A stretch of DNA of 64,000 nt from Methylotenera_A sp046594915 (GTDB taxonomy: Bacteria; Pseudomonadota; Gammaproteobacteria; Burkholderiales; Methylophilaceae), in NCBI GenBank assembly GCA_046594915.1, contig JBKJRC010000013.1, forward strand, positions 1-64,000, written 5' to 3'. The stretch's first letter is position 1; every line of letters begins with the position of its first letter. The notes beneath the pieces are model-generated. The model searched no databases. It saw nothing but the letters and a program-made list of their open reading frames with translations, and was not told the DNA's origin. The position numbers were made by a program, and so were the translations under genes. Below, piece after piece: positions 25,613 through 32,719 of this stretch.

Positions 25613-26038
25613 TTATATCTTAAGACCAGTTTTTCTTTCAGTTTTATAATCTGCTTTGACTTCAATAAGTTCTTGCTCAATTGCATTATTTTCAAACATA
25701 GCAAATAGCCTAAGCCGAAAGGTATGCATCCAATCTGATTGAAGATGATTAGTTTTCTTCTTTTTTTCGATACGTGATAAAGGCTTATCTTCATTTATCT
25801 TTTTGATGATGATATTAGCATTTACTAATGCCTCTTCGGACAGATGCTTTGCAATAGCATATATTGGATAAACTACACTACTTCCAATTTTTTTATGAGT
25901 TATTGGAAAACGTTTTTGAGAGCGAAGATTTGCTTGCTGACCTTCTGATATACCCAAAACAGCTTGCAGTTCCGTAGGTGTTAATACTAGCCTCCCTTCA
26001 ACTGCCTGCTTTAAGTCCTCTAAGATCTCTTTATACAT
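25613..26038 (-). CDS. AlpA/Xis-like helix-turn-helix regulator at right end of element
   Basis: A 141-residue basic protein. The first 70 residues form a MerR/AlpA-like winged helix (LTPTELQAVLGISEGQQANLRSQKRFPITHKKIGSSVVYPIYAIAKHL), the layout seen in recombination directionality factors and prophage activators. The C-terminal half is Lys/Glu-rich and not recognised. It is transcribed away from attR inward, 164 bases from the core, with the arm-type motifs in between. I infer an excisionase or integrase regulator. Confidence 0.7.
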   Translation of the reverse strand: MYKEILEDLKQAVEGRLVLTPTELQAVLGISEGQQANLRSQKRFPITHKKIGSSVVYPIYAIAKHLSEEALVNANIIIKKINEDKPLSRIEKKKKTNHLQSDWMHTFRLRLFAMFENNAIEQELIEVKADYKTERKTGLKI

Positions 26039-26082
26039 AATATTTAATAACTTCTTGTTTCAATCGCTTATAGTTGGTAATA

Positions 26083-26101
26083 TTTACACATAATTTACAC
26101 A
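26083..26101 (+). promoter_or_regulatory. paired arm-type motifs near attR
   Basis: TTTACACA at 26083 and 26094, same orientation and the same 11-base step as the pair near attL. They lie between the AlpA-like gene and the core. Confidence 0.6.
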
Positions 26102-26191
26102 AATACATAGTGATATATCATTATTTAGAGTGATTTATTAAGAGTATCTTTATATATAAATCAATTATTTACATATTTTTTAAGATCAGCT

Positions 26192-26227
26192 TCAAGAATA
26201 GTTTGCCCATTTACTGTGTCCTGCCAT
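26192..26227 (-). pseudogene. yebC: orphaned 5' end of yebC at attR
   Basis: On the minus strand an ATG at 26227 reads MAGHSKWA, identical to the YebC start, then diverges into element sequence and stops after 11 codons. It is the original yebC start, cut off by integration. The native ribosome-binding region AAGGGAAACAGC precedes it. Confidence 0.85.
26202..26227. repeat. attR core (26 bp)
   Basis: Perfect copy of 18074-18099. The base before it is G here and A at attL; the base after is G here and T at attL, which sets the limits of the repeat. Confidence 0.93.
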
Positions 26228-26417
26228 GCTGTTTCCCTTGATTTTTTTGCATAAATTTACATATCAGCGCATTTTATCATAGGCGTTGAATGTGCGAGAG
26301 ATGCGGCAAAAATAGGCTTATTAACGTGGCAGTGAATCCATTTTAACCAAGTAAATTTGACCTATTTAAAGCGTTAAGTATTCGGATTTTTCACGAATTC
26401 GACTCATGAAGAACCGA
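26228..26417 (-). promoter_or_regulatory. displaced native leader/promoter region of yebC
   Basis: The 190 bases between attR and the CorC-like gene must have preceded yebC before insertion. A weak -10-like GATAAAAT is seen on the minus strand near 26275. Transcripts from here now read into the element's right end instead of yebC. Confidence 0.55.
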
Positions 26418-27737
26418 TTAATGTGTTGTTATTTGCTGCTTTTCAAGTTTTGGATAAACCCGCACCAACAATATGCGCGGCCCCTGCATTTTTTTCACAA
26501 CTACTGAAAATTGATCAAATTCAATGCGTTGGCCTTCTTTTGGCAATTCTGTTAATTTCCACAACACTAAGCCCGCAACAGACTCTGCGTCGTCAGATTC
26601 TATATCTATACCAAGCGTGCGTTCCAACGTGTTGATTGACAGCGAACCCTTGCCCAATAAAGATCCATCCTCTAATTTTGTCCATTCACTTTGCGGCTGT
26701 TTAAATTCATCTTGAATATCACCCACTAAAGCAGATAGCAAGTTATCCAGTGTGATAAAACCGATTGGCGGATTATTTTTGTAAGCCACTACAGTAAAGT
26801 GCGGCGAGCCGCGTTGCAGTTTTCTGAAAAGCTCGGTGGCTAGTGTATCGGGTGACACTTTTTTGACAGGTCTAATCAGACTTTTAATATCCGTAAATTG
26901 GCTGTCTTTTGTAAGTGCGATAAAAATATCTTTAATATGGACAATACCAATCACTTGAGCATTGCCATCTACTAACGGATAGCGACTGTAGCGATGTTGC
27001 ACAATGCGCTGCATATTTTGCTTGAAGGTATCTTCTGCTAGCAAAGCGACCGCTTCGTGAAAAGGATGCATCAAGTCAGACACTTCTAACTCTCTAAAAT
27101 CAATCGCTTGCGCAAGCACTTTCCATTCAGACGAATTGAAACTATCGTTAGGATGCGAACTGCGTAAAATAAGCTTTAATTCTTCGGCCGAATACTGTGC
27201 ATCATGTCCGTCTTTGGCTTTAAGTTTTAAGGTGTTAATAATCATATTAGAACTTTTATTTAACAGCCAAATCGCTGGAAACATCATCCAATAAAACGCG
27301 TACAAGGGAGGCGCAGTCCATAAACCGACGCGCTCTGCCATGCGAATGGCTAATGTTTTTGGCACTAATTCACCCAACACAATATGCAAATAAGAAATGG
27401 TAAAGAAGGCGGTAACAAACGCGATGCCGTGTATGAGTTTTTGGCTTTCCACCCCAATACCCACCAAAGTGGGCTCAATAAGTGCCGCAAAGGCTGGCTC
27501 GCCCACCCAGCCTAAACCAAGCGACGCCAGCGTAATGCCCAACTGGCAAGCGGATAAATATACATCTAAACTGCCGTGTACTTTGGCGAGTATTCTGCCA
27601 CGCCAGCCTAAGTTCTTGGCGATAGCACGTACACGAGTACTACGAAGCTTGACTAATCCAAATTCTGCGGCAACAAAAAATCCGTTTAATAGCACTAATA
27701 TTAATGCCAGAAAAATTAGAAAAAGATTGGCGCTCAT
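26418..27737 (-). CDS. CNNM/CorC-HlyC family membrane protein with CBS domains
   Basis: A 439-residue integral membrane protein of the hemolysin-C/CorC group, linked to divalent cation (Mg/Co) homeostasis. The CNNM/DUF21 membrane domain covers about 1-190 (FLIFLALILVLLNGFFVAAEFGLVKLRSTRVRAI, ILGELVPKTLAIRMAE). Two CBS units follow (DLMHPFHEAVALL to IVHIKDIFIAL; LIRPVKKVSPDTL to LDNLLSALVGDI), then the CorC_HlyC C-terminal domain (LGKGSLSINTLERTLGIDIES, GLVLWKLTELPKEGQRIEFDQFSVVV). It was the gene directly upstream of yebC before the element inserted. Confidence 0.92.
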   Translation of the reverse strand: MSANLFLIFLALILVLLNGFFVAAEFGLVKLRSTRVRAIAKNLGWRGRILAKVHGSLDVYLSACQLGITLASLGLGWVGEPAFAALIEPTLVGIGVESQKLIHGIAFVTAFFTISYLHIVLGELVPKTLAIRMAERVGLWTAPPLYAFYWMMFPAIWLLNKSSNMIINTLKLKAKDGHDAQYSAEELKLILRSSHPNDSFNSSEWKVLAQAIDFRELEVSDLMHPFHEAVALLAEDTFKQNMQRIVQHRYSRYPLVDGNAQVIGIVHIKDIFIALTKDSQFTDIKSLIRPVKKVSPDTLATELFRKLQRGSPHFTVVAYKNNPPIGFITLDNLLSALVGDIQDEFKQPQSEWTKLEDGSLLGKGSLSINTLERTLGIDIESDDAESVAGLVLWKLTELPKEGQRIEFDQFSVVVKKMQGPRILLVRVYPKLEKQQITTH

Positions 27738-27827
27738 AGATTATAAAAATACTTTTATTGCGGGTTAACAGCGTTCAAGTCTAACATGAAGTCAATTTTT
27801 ACGAATGACGACAAGAAAACAATGTTG

Positions 27828-27848
27828 ACTTAATTTATTTAATTAAGT
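27828..27848. other. short perfect inverted repeat between EamA and CorC-like genes
   Basis: ACTTAATT-TATTT-AATTAAGT in the 226-base gap. AT-only stem; may be an operator or weak terminator. Nothing else is recognised in this gap. Confidence 0.35.
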
Positions 27849-27963
27849 GTAGGGTATTTTTGCCTATGCCAGTATTGATTGAGTCTATCCGTTGATTTAA
27901 ATAAACCTTACTTAACTCACTAATTGCACCTAATTCCACTATTTAGTTAATCAGTTTATCGCA

Positions 27964-28881
27964 TTAATCTTGTGCCATTGCAGGCTCAACAGGCTTGTGT
28001 TGGCGAATACTGATATAAGAAATAACAAGTAGTGACAAACCAATTAATAACATACCGATTATTTCCACACGACTTGGCACTTCATTCAACTGTATCCATG
28101 CCGCAATCACGCCAATCACAGGTGCTAACATGGATGCCATACTCGCTACCCCTGCTGGCAATCGCTGTAATGCATACAACCACAGCAACCATGCCAGCGC
28201 GCCACTTAAAAGCACATTAAACAATACTGCACCTATAAAATATCCAGTCCACTCAATGGATGTTGCAGGCACAATCAATGCGATAATCACCATGGGTACA
28301 GAGCCAATAAGCATTGGCCAAGCGGTTAAATTCAGCAAATCCAGATGCGGGCTGCGCTGATGCAATTTTTTAGAAATAATCGCCGATAGCGCCCAGGAAA
28401 CGCCAGAAACAATAGCCAGAAACATACTGAAACCATCGGCTTTTATGTGCAATGGGTCAAAAATCAGCACCATACCAAAGATGGCAGAAATGACCGCCAG
28501 CCACTGCCAACCTTGCACTTTTTCGCCCAGCATTGGCCAGGCAAATAACATCACCCAAAATGGCATGGTGTAAGTGAGCACCGCTGTTTTGCCAGCGCCG
28601 CCTTCAACCAGCGCCCAAATCAGCAAGCCCGTAAAGCCGATGGTTTGCAATAAGCCCAGCACCAGCATGGTGGGGAATTCTTTTAAACCCATCGGTCTTT
28701 TGGTGAAATAAATCACCACAAACAGCACCAGCGCGCCTAAAAAAGTGCGCAGCGCGGCAAATTGGAACGGCCCTGCATATTGCAGCGCGTTTTTCATCAC
28801 CACCCAGTTATAACCCCAAATAAGAGTTAATATCATCAGGGCTGCAAACGCGCGAATCGTCACTTTTGTGCTGTTTTCCAT
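27964..28881 (-). CDS. EamA/DMT-family transporter
   Basis: A 305-residue inner-membrane protein with about ten predicted helices and two EamA repeats (FAALMILTLIWGYNWVVMKNAL at the start; LAIVSGVSWALSAIISKKLHQ at the middle). Family members export metabolites such as amino acids or take part in drug efflux; the substrate is unknown. It is the last gene of a unit beginning with the MarR regulator at 29868, so it may be the repressed efflux function. Confidence 0.9.
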   Translation of the reverse strand: MENSTKVTIRAFAALMILTLIWGYNWVVMKNALQYAGPFQFAALRTFLGALVLFVVIYFTKRPMGLKEFPTMLVLGLLQTIGFTGLLIWALVEGGAGKTAVLTYTMPFWVMLFAWPMLGEKVQGWQWLAVISAIFGMVLIFDPLHIKADGFSMFLAIVSGVSWALSAIISKKLHQRSPHLDLLNLTAWPMLIGSVPMVIIALIVPATSIEWTGYFIGAVLFNVLLSGALAWLLWLYALQRLPAGVASMASMLAPVIGVIAAWIQLNEVPSRVEIIGMLLIGLSLLVISYISIRQHKPVEPAMAQD

Positions 28882-28914
28882 GAGTTTATGCCTTGTTTAA
28901 TGCGCTCTATATGT

Positions 28915-29292
28915 TTAGTTCCAAATATGCGTCACTGCTTTCCAGCCACCATCCGCCTGTTTGCGATAAACCAGATGCACATTGCCGCCAAACGTTTGTC
29001 TGTCACCTTCGGCATCAATCATCGCGCCAGCCCAATTACCGCGCTGATATGCTAAATTGCCGTCTGCCACCACTTCAGTTATCGTCAACTTATGGTCAAT
29101 AACGCCTGCCTCAATCAAGCCTGCAAAAAATACTTGAATTGCCTGCAGGCCAATAACGGGGGCGCCTGCTGGGGCTGGCATTACTGTTGCATTTGCGTCG
29201 TATAGCTGCGCAATATCTGCCGCATTTTTTGTATTAAATGCTTGGTCAAATCTTGCGTTGATTGCTGTGATTTCTGTTTGAATATTGCTCAT
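28915..29292 (-). CDS. SnoaL-like / DUF4440 NTF2-fold protein
   Basis: A 125-residue protein of the cone-shaped NTF2-like fold (INARFDQAFNTKNAADIAQLYDANATVMPAPAGAPVIGLQAIQVFF; WKAVTHIWN at the C-terminus). Members are small enzymes or ligand-binding proteins and function cannot be assigned from sequence. It lies between marR and the EamA transporter gene, all on the same strand with short gaps, which suggests one operon. Confidence 0.88.
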   Translation of the reverse strand: MSNIQTEITAINARFDQAFNTKNAADIAQLYDANATVMPAPAGAPVIGLQAIQVFFAGLIEAGVIDHKLTITEVVADGNLAYQRGNWAGAMIDAEGDRQTFGGNVHLVYRKQADGGWKAVTHIWN

Positions 29293-29364
29293 TTAATTAC
29301 TCTCTCTTTAAAAAATTGATACTTTTTGACCGTTAAGTCAGATTAAACTGGCTAATAACTCTAA

Positions 29365-29868
29365 TTAAACCAGTGCAGGAATACCCATGTTAATTAAGCC
29401 CAATAATTGCTGAAGTTGTACGCGCTTTTCTTCATCTAAAGCCTGCATGCATTGTCTTAAACGCCGATAATAATCCGGCATGACGACATCTAATTTTGCT
29501 TGCCCAGCAGCGGTTAACTGGATTTTTACGCTGCGTCTATCTTCTTTTGCAAACACTCTGCTGATTAATCCGCTTTGTTCTAAACCATCCAGCAAGCCAG
29601 TCATCGTGGCACGTTTCACCCCTAATTTATCGGCTAAAATCGATGGCGTAGATAGCGCAGATTCTTCCCGCATTAATAAAATCAGTACCCACCAGCGGCC
29701 TTGCAACAATTCGTGCTTGCTTAAACAAGTATCCAGCGCCAGCGATAAATCGGTTGCAACCCGCAATAAATGTAAAAAACTGGCAATCGCCGTCACATCT
29801 GCATCGGGATAGCGCTCTGCAAATTTGCCTAATATTTCGGGTGTTGGAAGATCTCTTAATTGCAACAT
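29365..29868 (-). CDS. MarR-family transcriptional regulator
   Basis: A 167-residue winged-helix repressor (start MLQLRDLPTPEIL). The wHTH is at about 70-130: STPSILADKLGVKRATMTGLLDGLEQSGLISRVFAKEDRRSVKIQLTAAG, with the wing motif DRRSVKI. An open frame continues upstream to 29901, but a consensus promoter (TTGACA-N16-TATAAT) occupies that stretch, so translation must begin at 29868 or at the ATG overlapping the -10 (29880). A GTTAG-N4-CTAAC palindrome between -35 and -10 suggests self-repression. It probably controls the SnoaL-like and EamA genes downstream. Confidence 0.88.
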   Translation of the reverse strand: MLQLRDLPTPEILGKFAERYPDADVTAIASFLHLLRVATDLSLALDTCLSKHELLQGRWWVLILLMREESALSTPSILADKLGVKRATMTGLLDGLEQSGLISRVFAKEDRRSVKIQLTAAGQAKLDVVMPDYYRRLRQCMQALDEEKRVQLQQLLGLINMGIPALV

Positions 29869-29878
29869 AATTAGGAGC

Positions 29879-29906
29879 ATTATAGTTAGCTTCCTAACCA
29901 TGTCAA
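29879..29906 (-). promoter_or_regulatory. marR promoter with internal operator
   Basis: Minus-strand TTGACA (29906-29901), 16-base spacer, TATAAT (29884-29879). The spacer holds GTTAG-GAAG-CTAAC (29898-29885), a MarR-type dyad that would block polymerase. Expected transcript start is within a few bases of the 29868 ATG, giving an almost leaderless mRNA. Confidence 0.75.
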
Positions 29907-29991
29907 GACTTTTATGATTTATTTCATGGGCAGATATTGGCTAAATTATTTATCGGAGTATATTTAAAGAGCTGATGACTGGGAGAGGAAC

Positions 29992-30423
29992 ATGAAAACA
30001 TTACTACAAGTATTAAACGATAAAAAACATAAAGAAGTGATTAGCATCGCGCCAAATCGACCTGTTTTTGATGCACTGGTGATTCTGGCGGAATACAAAA
30101 TTGGTGCGTTGGCTGTGATACAAGAAGGTAAATTGGTCGGCATTTTTTCCGAACGCGATTACGCGCGCGAAGTAGTGCTTAAAGGCCGCTCATCTAAAAC
30201 CACGCAAATAAATGAAGTGATGACCGCAAAAGTGATTGCCGGCAAACCAACTGATTTGGTTGAAGCCGCCATGAGCATGATGAGCGAGAAACGCATTCGG
30301 CATTTGCCTGTGGTCGATAACAACAACCTGCTGGGTATGCTGTCATTGGGCGATTTAGTCAAAGAAACGATTGCATATCAGCAACGATTAATCAAAGAAC
30401 TCGAAGAATATATCCGCGGTTAA
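29992..30423 (+). CDS. CBS-domain protein
   Basis: A stand-alone pair of CBS domains, 143 residues (first: ISIAPNRPVFDALVILAEYKIGALAVIQEGKLVGIFSERDYAREVVLKG; second: MTAKVIAGKPTDLVEAAMSMMSEKRIRHLPVVDNNNLLGMLSLGDLVKE). Such proteins bind adenine nucleotides and modulate partners. GAGAGGAAC precedes the ATG. Divergent from marR. Partner unknown. Confidence 0.92.
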   Translation: MKTLLQVLNDKKHKEVISIAPNRPVFDALVILAEYKIGALAVIQEGKLVGIFSERDYAREVVLKGRSSKTTQINEVMTAKVIAGKPTDLVEAAMSMMSEKRIRHLPVVDNNNLLGMLSLGDLVKETIAYQQRLIKELEEYIRG

Positions 30424-30618
30424 TGTGCGCGTTAAGCGAGATAAATGAGGCCAAGCTCATGAAAATGCTTAAGCTGGGTTAATGGCAATTTGCAGAAGCC
30501 AAACCAAACAGCAAGCGCATAATGCAGTCATACAAACAAGCAACGATTGCAGTAAAAAAGTTAACGGTTTGTTGTGATACTTAATTTTAATTTATTTTTT
30601 TTTAAAAGGATATTAATC

Positions 30619-30690
30619 ATGTGGACAACTCCAGCAGCGACTGAAATGCGTTTTGGCTTTGAAGTAACAATGTACGTAATGAATAAATAA
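30619..30690 (+). CDS. pqqA: PqqA, pyrroloquinoline quinone precursor peptide
   Basis: A 23-codon gene. The peptide begins MWTTPAATE and ends EVTMYVMNK. It matches PqqA in length and in the Glu15-x3-Tyr19 pair (FEVTMY), which the PqqE radical SAM enzyme cross-links to build PQQ. AAAAGGA lies 9 bases before the ATG, and a strong terminator follows 17 bases after the stop, so it is its own transcript. No pqqBCDE genes are in the window; methylotrophs of this family often carry extra or detached pqqA copies. PQQ is the cofactor of methanol dehydrogenases. Confidence 0.93.
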   Translation: MWTTPAATEMRFGFEVTMYVMNK

Positions 30691-30706
30691 GCTTTATGCA
30701 TTTATT

Positions 30707-30735
30707 AAAAAGGGAGCAAATGCTCCCTTTTTTGC
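30707..30735 (+). terminator. rho-independent terminator after pqqA
   Basis: Perfect 8-base stem AGGGAGCA/TGCTCCCT with a 2-base nominal loop, preceded by A and followed by a T run. Ends the pqqA transcript. Confidence 0.9.
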
Positions 30736-30784
30736 TATCTAAATGGCTACTTAACCAAATATTTAGCTCAATTTTCCGCTGAAA

Positions 30785-31204
30785 TCAGTCACCGATAATT
30801 TTAACCAGCACGCGCTTTTTACGTCTGCCATCAAATTCACCATAAAATATCTGTTCCCAAGGCCCAAAATCCAAACGGCCTTCAGTAATCGCCACCACCA
30901 CTTCGCGACCCATAATCTGTCGCTTCATGTGTGCATCGGCATTATCTTCGCCAGTATCGTTGTGGCGATAAAAACTTAACGGCTCATGCGGCGCAAGACG
31001 CTCAAGCCATTGTGTATAATCGTGATGCAAACCGCGCTCATCATCATTAATAAACACGCTGGCGGTAATGTGCATCGCGTTTACCAACACCAAGCCTTCG
31101 CGTACACCACTTTCGCGCAAACACTCATTAATCTGCTCAGTAATACGAATAAACGCCACGCGGGTTGGCGGATTAAACCAGAGCTCTTTACGGTAACTTT
31201 TCAT
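30785..31204 (-). CDS. yjbQ: YjbQ family protein (UPF0047; secondary thiamine-phosphate synthase)
   Basis: A 139-residue protein with the UPF0047 signature: VNAMHITASVFINDDERGL, the metal/phosphate region HNDTGEDNADAHMKRQIMG, and the C-terminal GPWEQIFYGEFDGRRKKRVLVKI. YjbQ can substitute weakly for thiamine-phosphate synthase, but its true role is unsettled. It stands alone between terminators. Confidence 0.93.
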   Translation of the reverse strand: MKSYRKELWFNPPTRVAFIRITEQINECLRESGVREGLVLVNAMHITASVFINDDERGLHHDYTQWLERLAPHEPLSFYRHNDTGEDNADAHMKRQIMGREVVVAITEGRLDFGPWEQIFYGEFDGRRKKRVLVKIIGD

Positions 31205-31270
31205 GCTTTACTCCCAAAATGAATACACAATTTTAGCACTGGAAGAGCATTAACAAATTGATTGGGCAAT

Positions 31271-31300
31271 AAAAAAGGCTTCGATTAAGAAGCCTTTTTT
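31271..31300. terminator. bidirectional rho-independent terminator
   Basis: GGCTTC-GATTAA-GAAGCC with six A before and six T after. It lies downstream of the SoxYZ-like gene (minus strand) and just before the yjbQ start. Confidence 0.9.
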
Positions 31301-31346
31301 GCGCTATTTTTAGCGTTAACTTATGTCTGAGAATTAACCAATATGC

Positions 31347-32147
31347 TTAACTTTTTACTTCGACCGCATATTTAAAGGTTTTACCTTCGTTGTCAGTGGC
31401 TAATACCTCTAATTTACCAGGTTCAGTTGGCACAAAATTAAATTTAAAATACGGATCTTCCGCCGTACCAACGCCCACATCCACTGTCATCACTGGTTTG
31501 CCATTGTATTTAAATTCAGTTTTATTAATATAAAATGGTGGCACAAAACCTTGCGAAACCAAATCGCGCTGTAAGCCAGTGCGCATCACGTGCTTAATAT
31601 TAAATGTAGCTGGCGTGGCTGCACCAATTTTTACTTCGTCTACCTTCATTTTGATTTTACCAGCCGCTGCACGCGTGGCTGCTTCGTCGTTTTCTACCGT
31701 GCCGCCACAGCCTCCTGCTGCGCGAATCTCGCGTGAGGCTAAATACAATTTGCCGTCTGCAGTTTCGCCCACCAAACGCACATAGGCATCTGTTTCAAAA
31801 CGAATACGAGTCGATAATTGAAAATTACCCAATGCATCGGTTAAATGATAAGTCGCCGTCAATGGAATCGGGTTGGCATCTACAAACGCATACAATTTTG
31901 TAATTTTTACGCCATTGGCAGCGGCATTATCAATGCTGTAAGTCACTGGCACTTGCGCACCACTTTCAGCACGACGCGGCGCGTCAATTTTCATAAAAGT
32001 GACTTCTGTGATCGGGCGTTTTTCGAAAAACGCTTCCTTCATCACAGGCCACAATTTAGCGTCTGGCTCTGCAAGCGCGCTGAGATTAACACCCATTAAA
32101 AGACTAGCGGCGATTAACCCATTGAATAAAAATTGTTTTGTTTTCAT
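31347..32147 (-). CDS. Quinoprotein dehydrogenase-associated SoxYZ-like carrier
   Basis: A 266-residue secreted protein with signal peptide (LIAASLLMGVNLSALA). It fuses a SoxY-like half, ending in the carrier motif AAGGCGG (about residue 144-150, with the conserved Cys), to a SoxZ-like half (VKIGAATPATFNIKHVMRTGL, YINKTEFKYNGKPVMTVDVG). This fused form is found next to quinoprotein (PQQ-dependent) alcohol dehydrogenase genes in methylotrophs. No dehydrogenase gene is in view, but pqqA is 0.7 kb away. Its biochemical cargo is not established. Confidence 0.88.
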   Translation of the reverse strand: MKTKQFLFNGLIAASLLMGVNLSALAEPDAKLWPVMKEAFFEKRPITEVTFMKIDAPRRAESGAQVPVTYSIDNAAANGVKITKLYAFVDANPIPLTATYHLTDALGNFQLSTRIRFETDAYVRLVGETADGKLYLASREIRAAGGCGGTVENDEAATRAAAGKIKMKVDEVKIGAATPATFNIKHVMRTGLQRDLVSQGFVPPFYINKTEFKYNGKPVMTVDVGVGTAEDPYFKFNFVPTEPGKLEVLATDNEGKTFKYAVEVKS

Positions 32148-32292
32148 GACTTCTCCAAACTGACATCAAGTTTGCAACAAATAGCATTAACTATAACGTA
32201 TTAATTGAAAATAGGACTACTCAAGGCTATTTTAGTTTTATTCGACTGCTTGTATGTGATGCGAGTTACACAACCAAAGTTAAGCAATAAAA

Positions 32293-32314
32293 TTAGCCCA
32301 GAAAAATGGGTTAA
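32293..32314 (-). terminator. hairpin at end of VOC gene
   Basis: TTAGCCCA-GAAAAA-TGGGTTAA, one G-T pair, followed on the minus strand by TTTTATT. It overlaps the stop codon of the VOC gene; likely terminator of the aspS unit. Confidence 0.6.
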
Positions 32315-32718
32315 CTTTTGTGGCGAAATTCCTCAAAATTCAGCTCAATGCCATTACCAGCCGGGTCTTTAAAATTAATTTGCTTAACACCATTGATTAA
32401 TGTGCGCGTGGTATAGGCAATATTGTTTAAATTTAAATGCGATTCCATCGTGGGCATATCGGTGCAGGTAAACGAAATATGGTCATAAGTACCATTGACA
32501 TGCAAATCTGGCGCGGCCTTATCACTACCTTCGGCCTTTTTATATTCTGCCAAATGGATGACATCGTTGTCATTAATGTACAACCAGAAACCATAACTGG
32601 TGGTTGCCCTGCGCGGGCCGACTTTTAAGCCGACAATATCGCAATAAAAATCGCGTAATACATGCATCAAATCGCGGTTCGCGCGTAGGTTGATATGGTT
32701 GATTTCGGTGACTGGCAC
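32311..32718 (-). CDS. VOC (glyoxalase/bleomycin resistance) family protein
   Basis: A 135-residue protein of the vicinal-oxygen-chelate fold: VTEINHINLRANRDLMHVLRDFYCDIVGLKVGPR at the start, HLAEYKKA in the middle, and NGTYDHISFTCTDMPTMESHL, then KQINFKDPAGNGIELNFEEF at the end, with the metal-binding His and Glu. Start codon is GTG, one base after the stop of the preceding gene, implying coupling. Substrate unknown. Confidence 0.88.
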   Translation of the reverse strand: MPVTEINHINLRANRDLMHVLRDFYCDIVGLKVGPRRATTSYGFWLYINDNDVIHLAEYKKAEGSDKAAPDLHVNGTYDHISFTCTDMPTMESHLNLNNIAYTTRTLINGVKQINFKDPAGNGIELNFEEFRHKS

Positions 32719-32719
32719 T

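Larger units (their letters stand above)
18074..26227. mobile_element. 8.1-kb integrative mobilizable element inserted at the 5' end of yebC
   Basis: Bounded by identical 26-base direct repeats 8,128 bases apart. Contents in order: tyrosine integrase, C5-cytosine methyltransferase, convergent restriction endonuclease, acidic unknown protein, candidate oriT, mobC, relaxase, unknown winged-helix-like protein, AlpA/Xis-like regulator. It has no conjugation (type IV secretion) genes, so it must be mobilised by a helper. Its genes are visibly more AT-rich than the surrounding ones. The layout parallels elements such as SXT that insert at the 5' end of a conserved gene (prfC) and rebuild its start. 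Confidence 0.9.
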
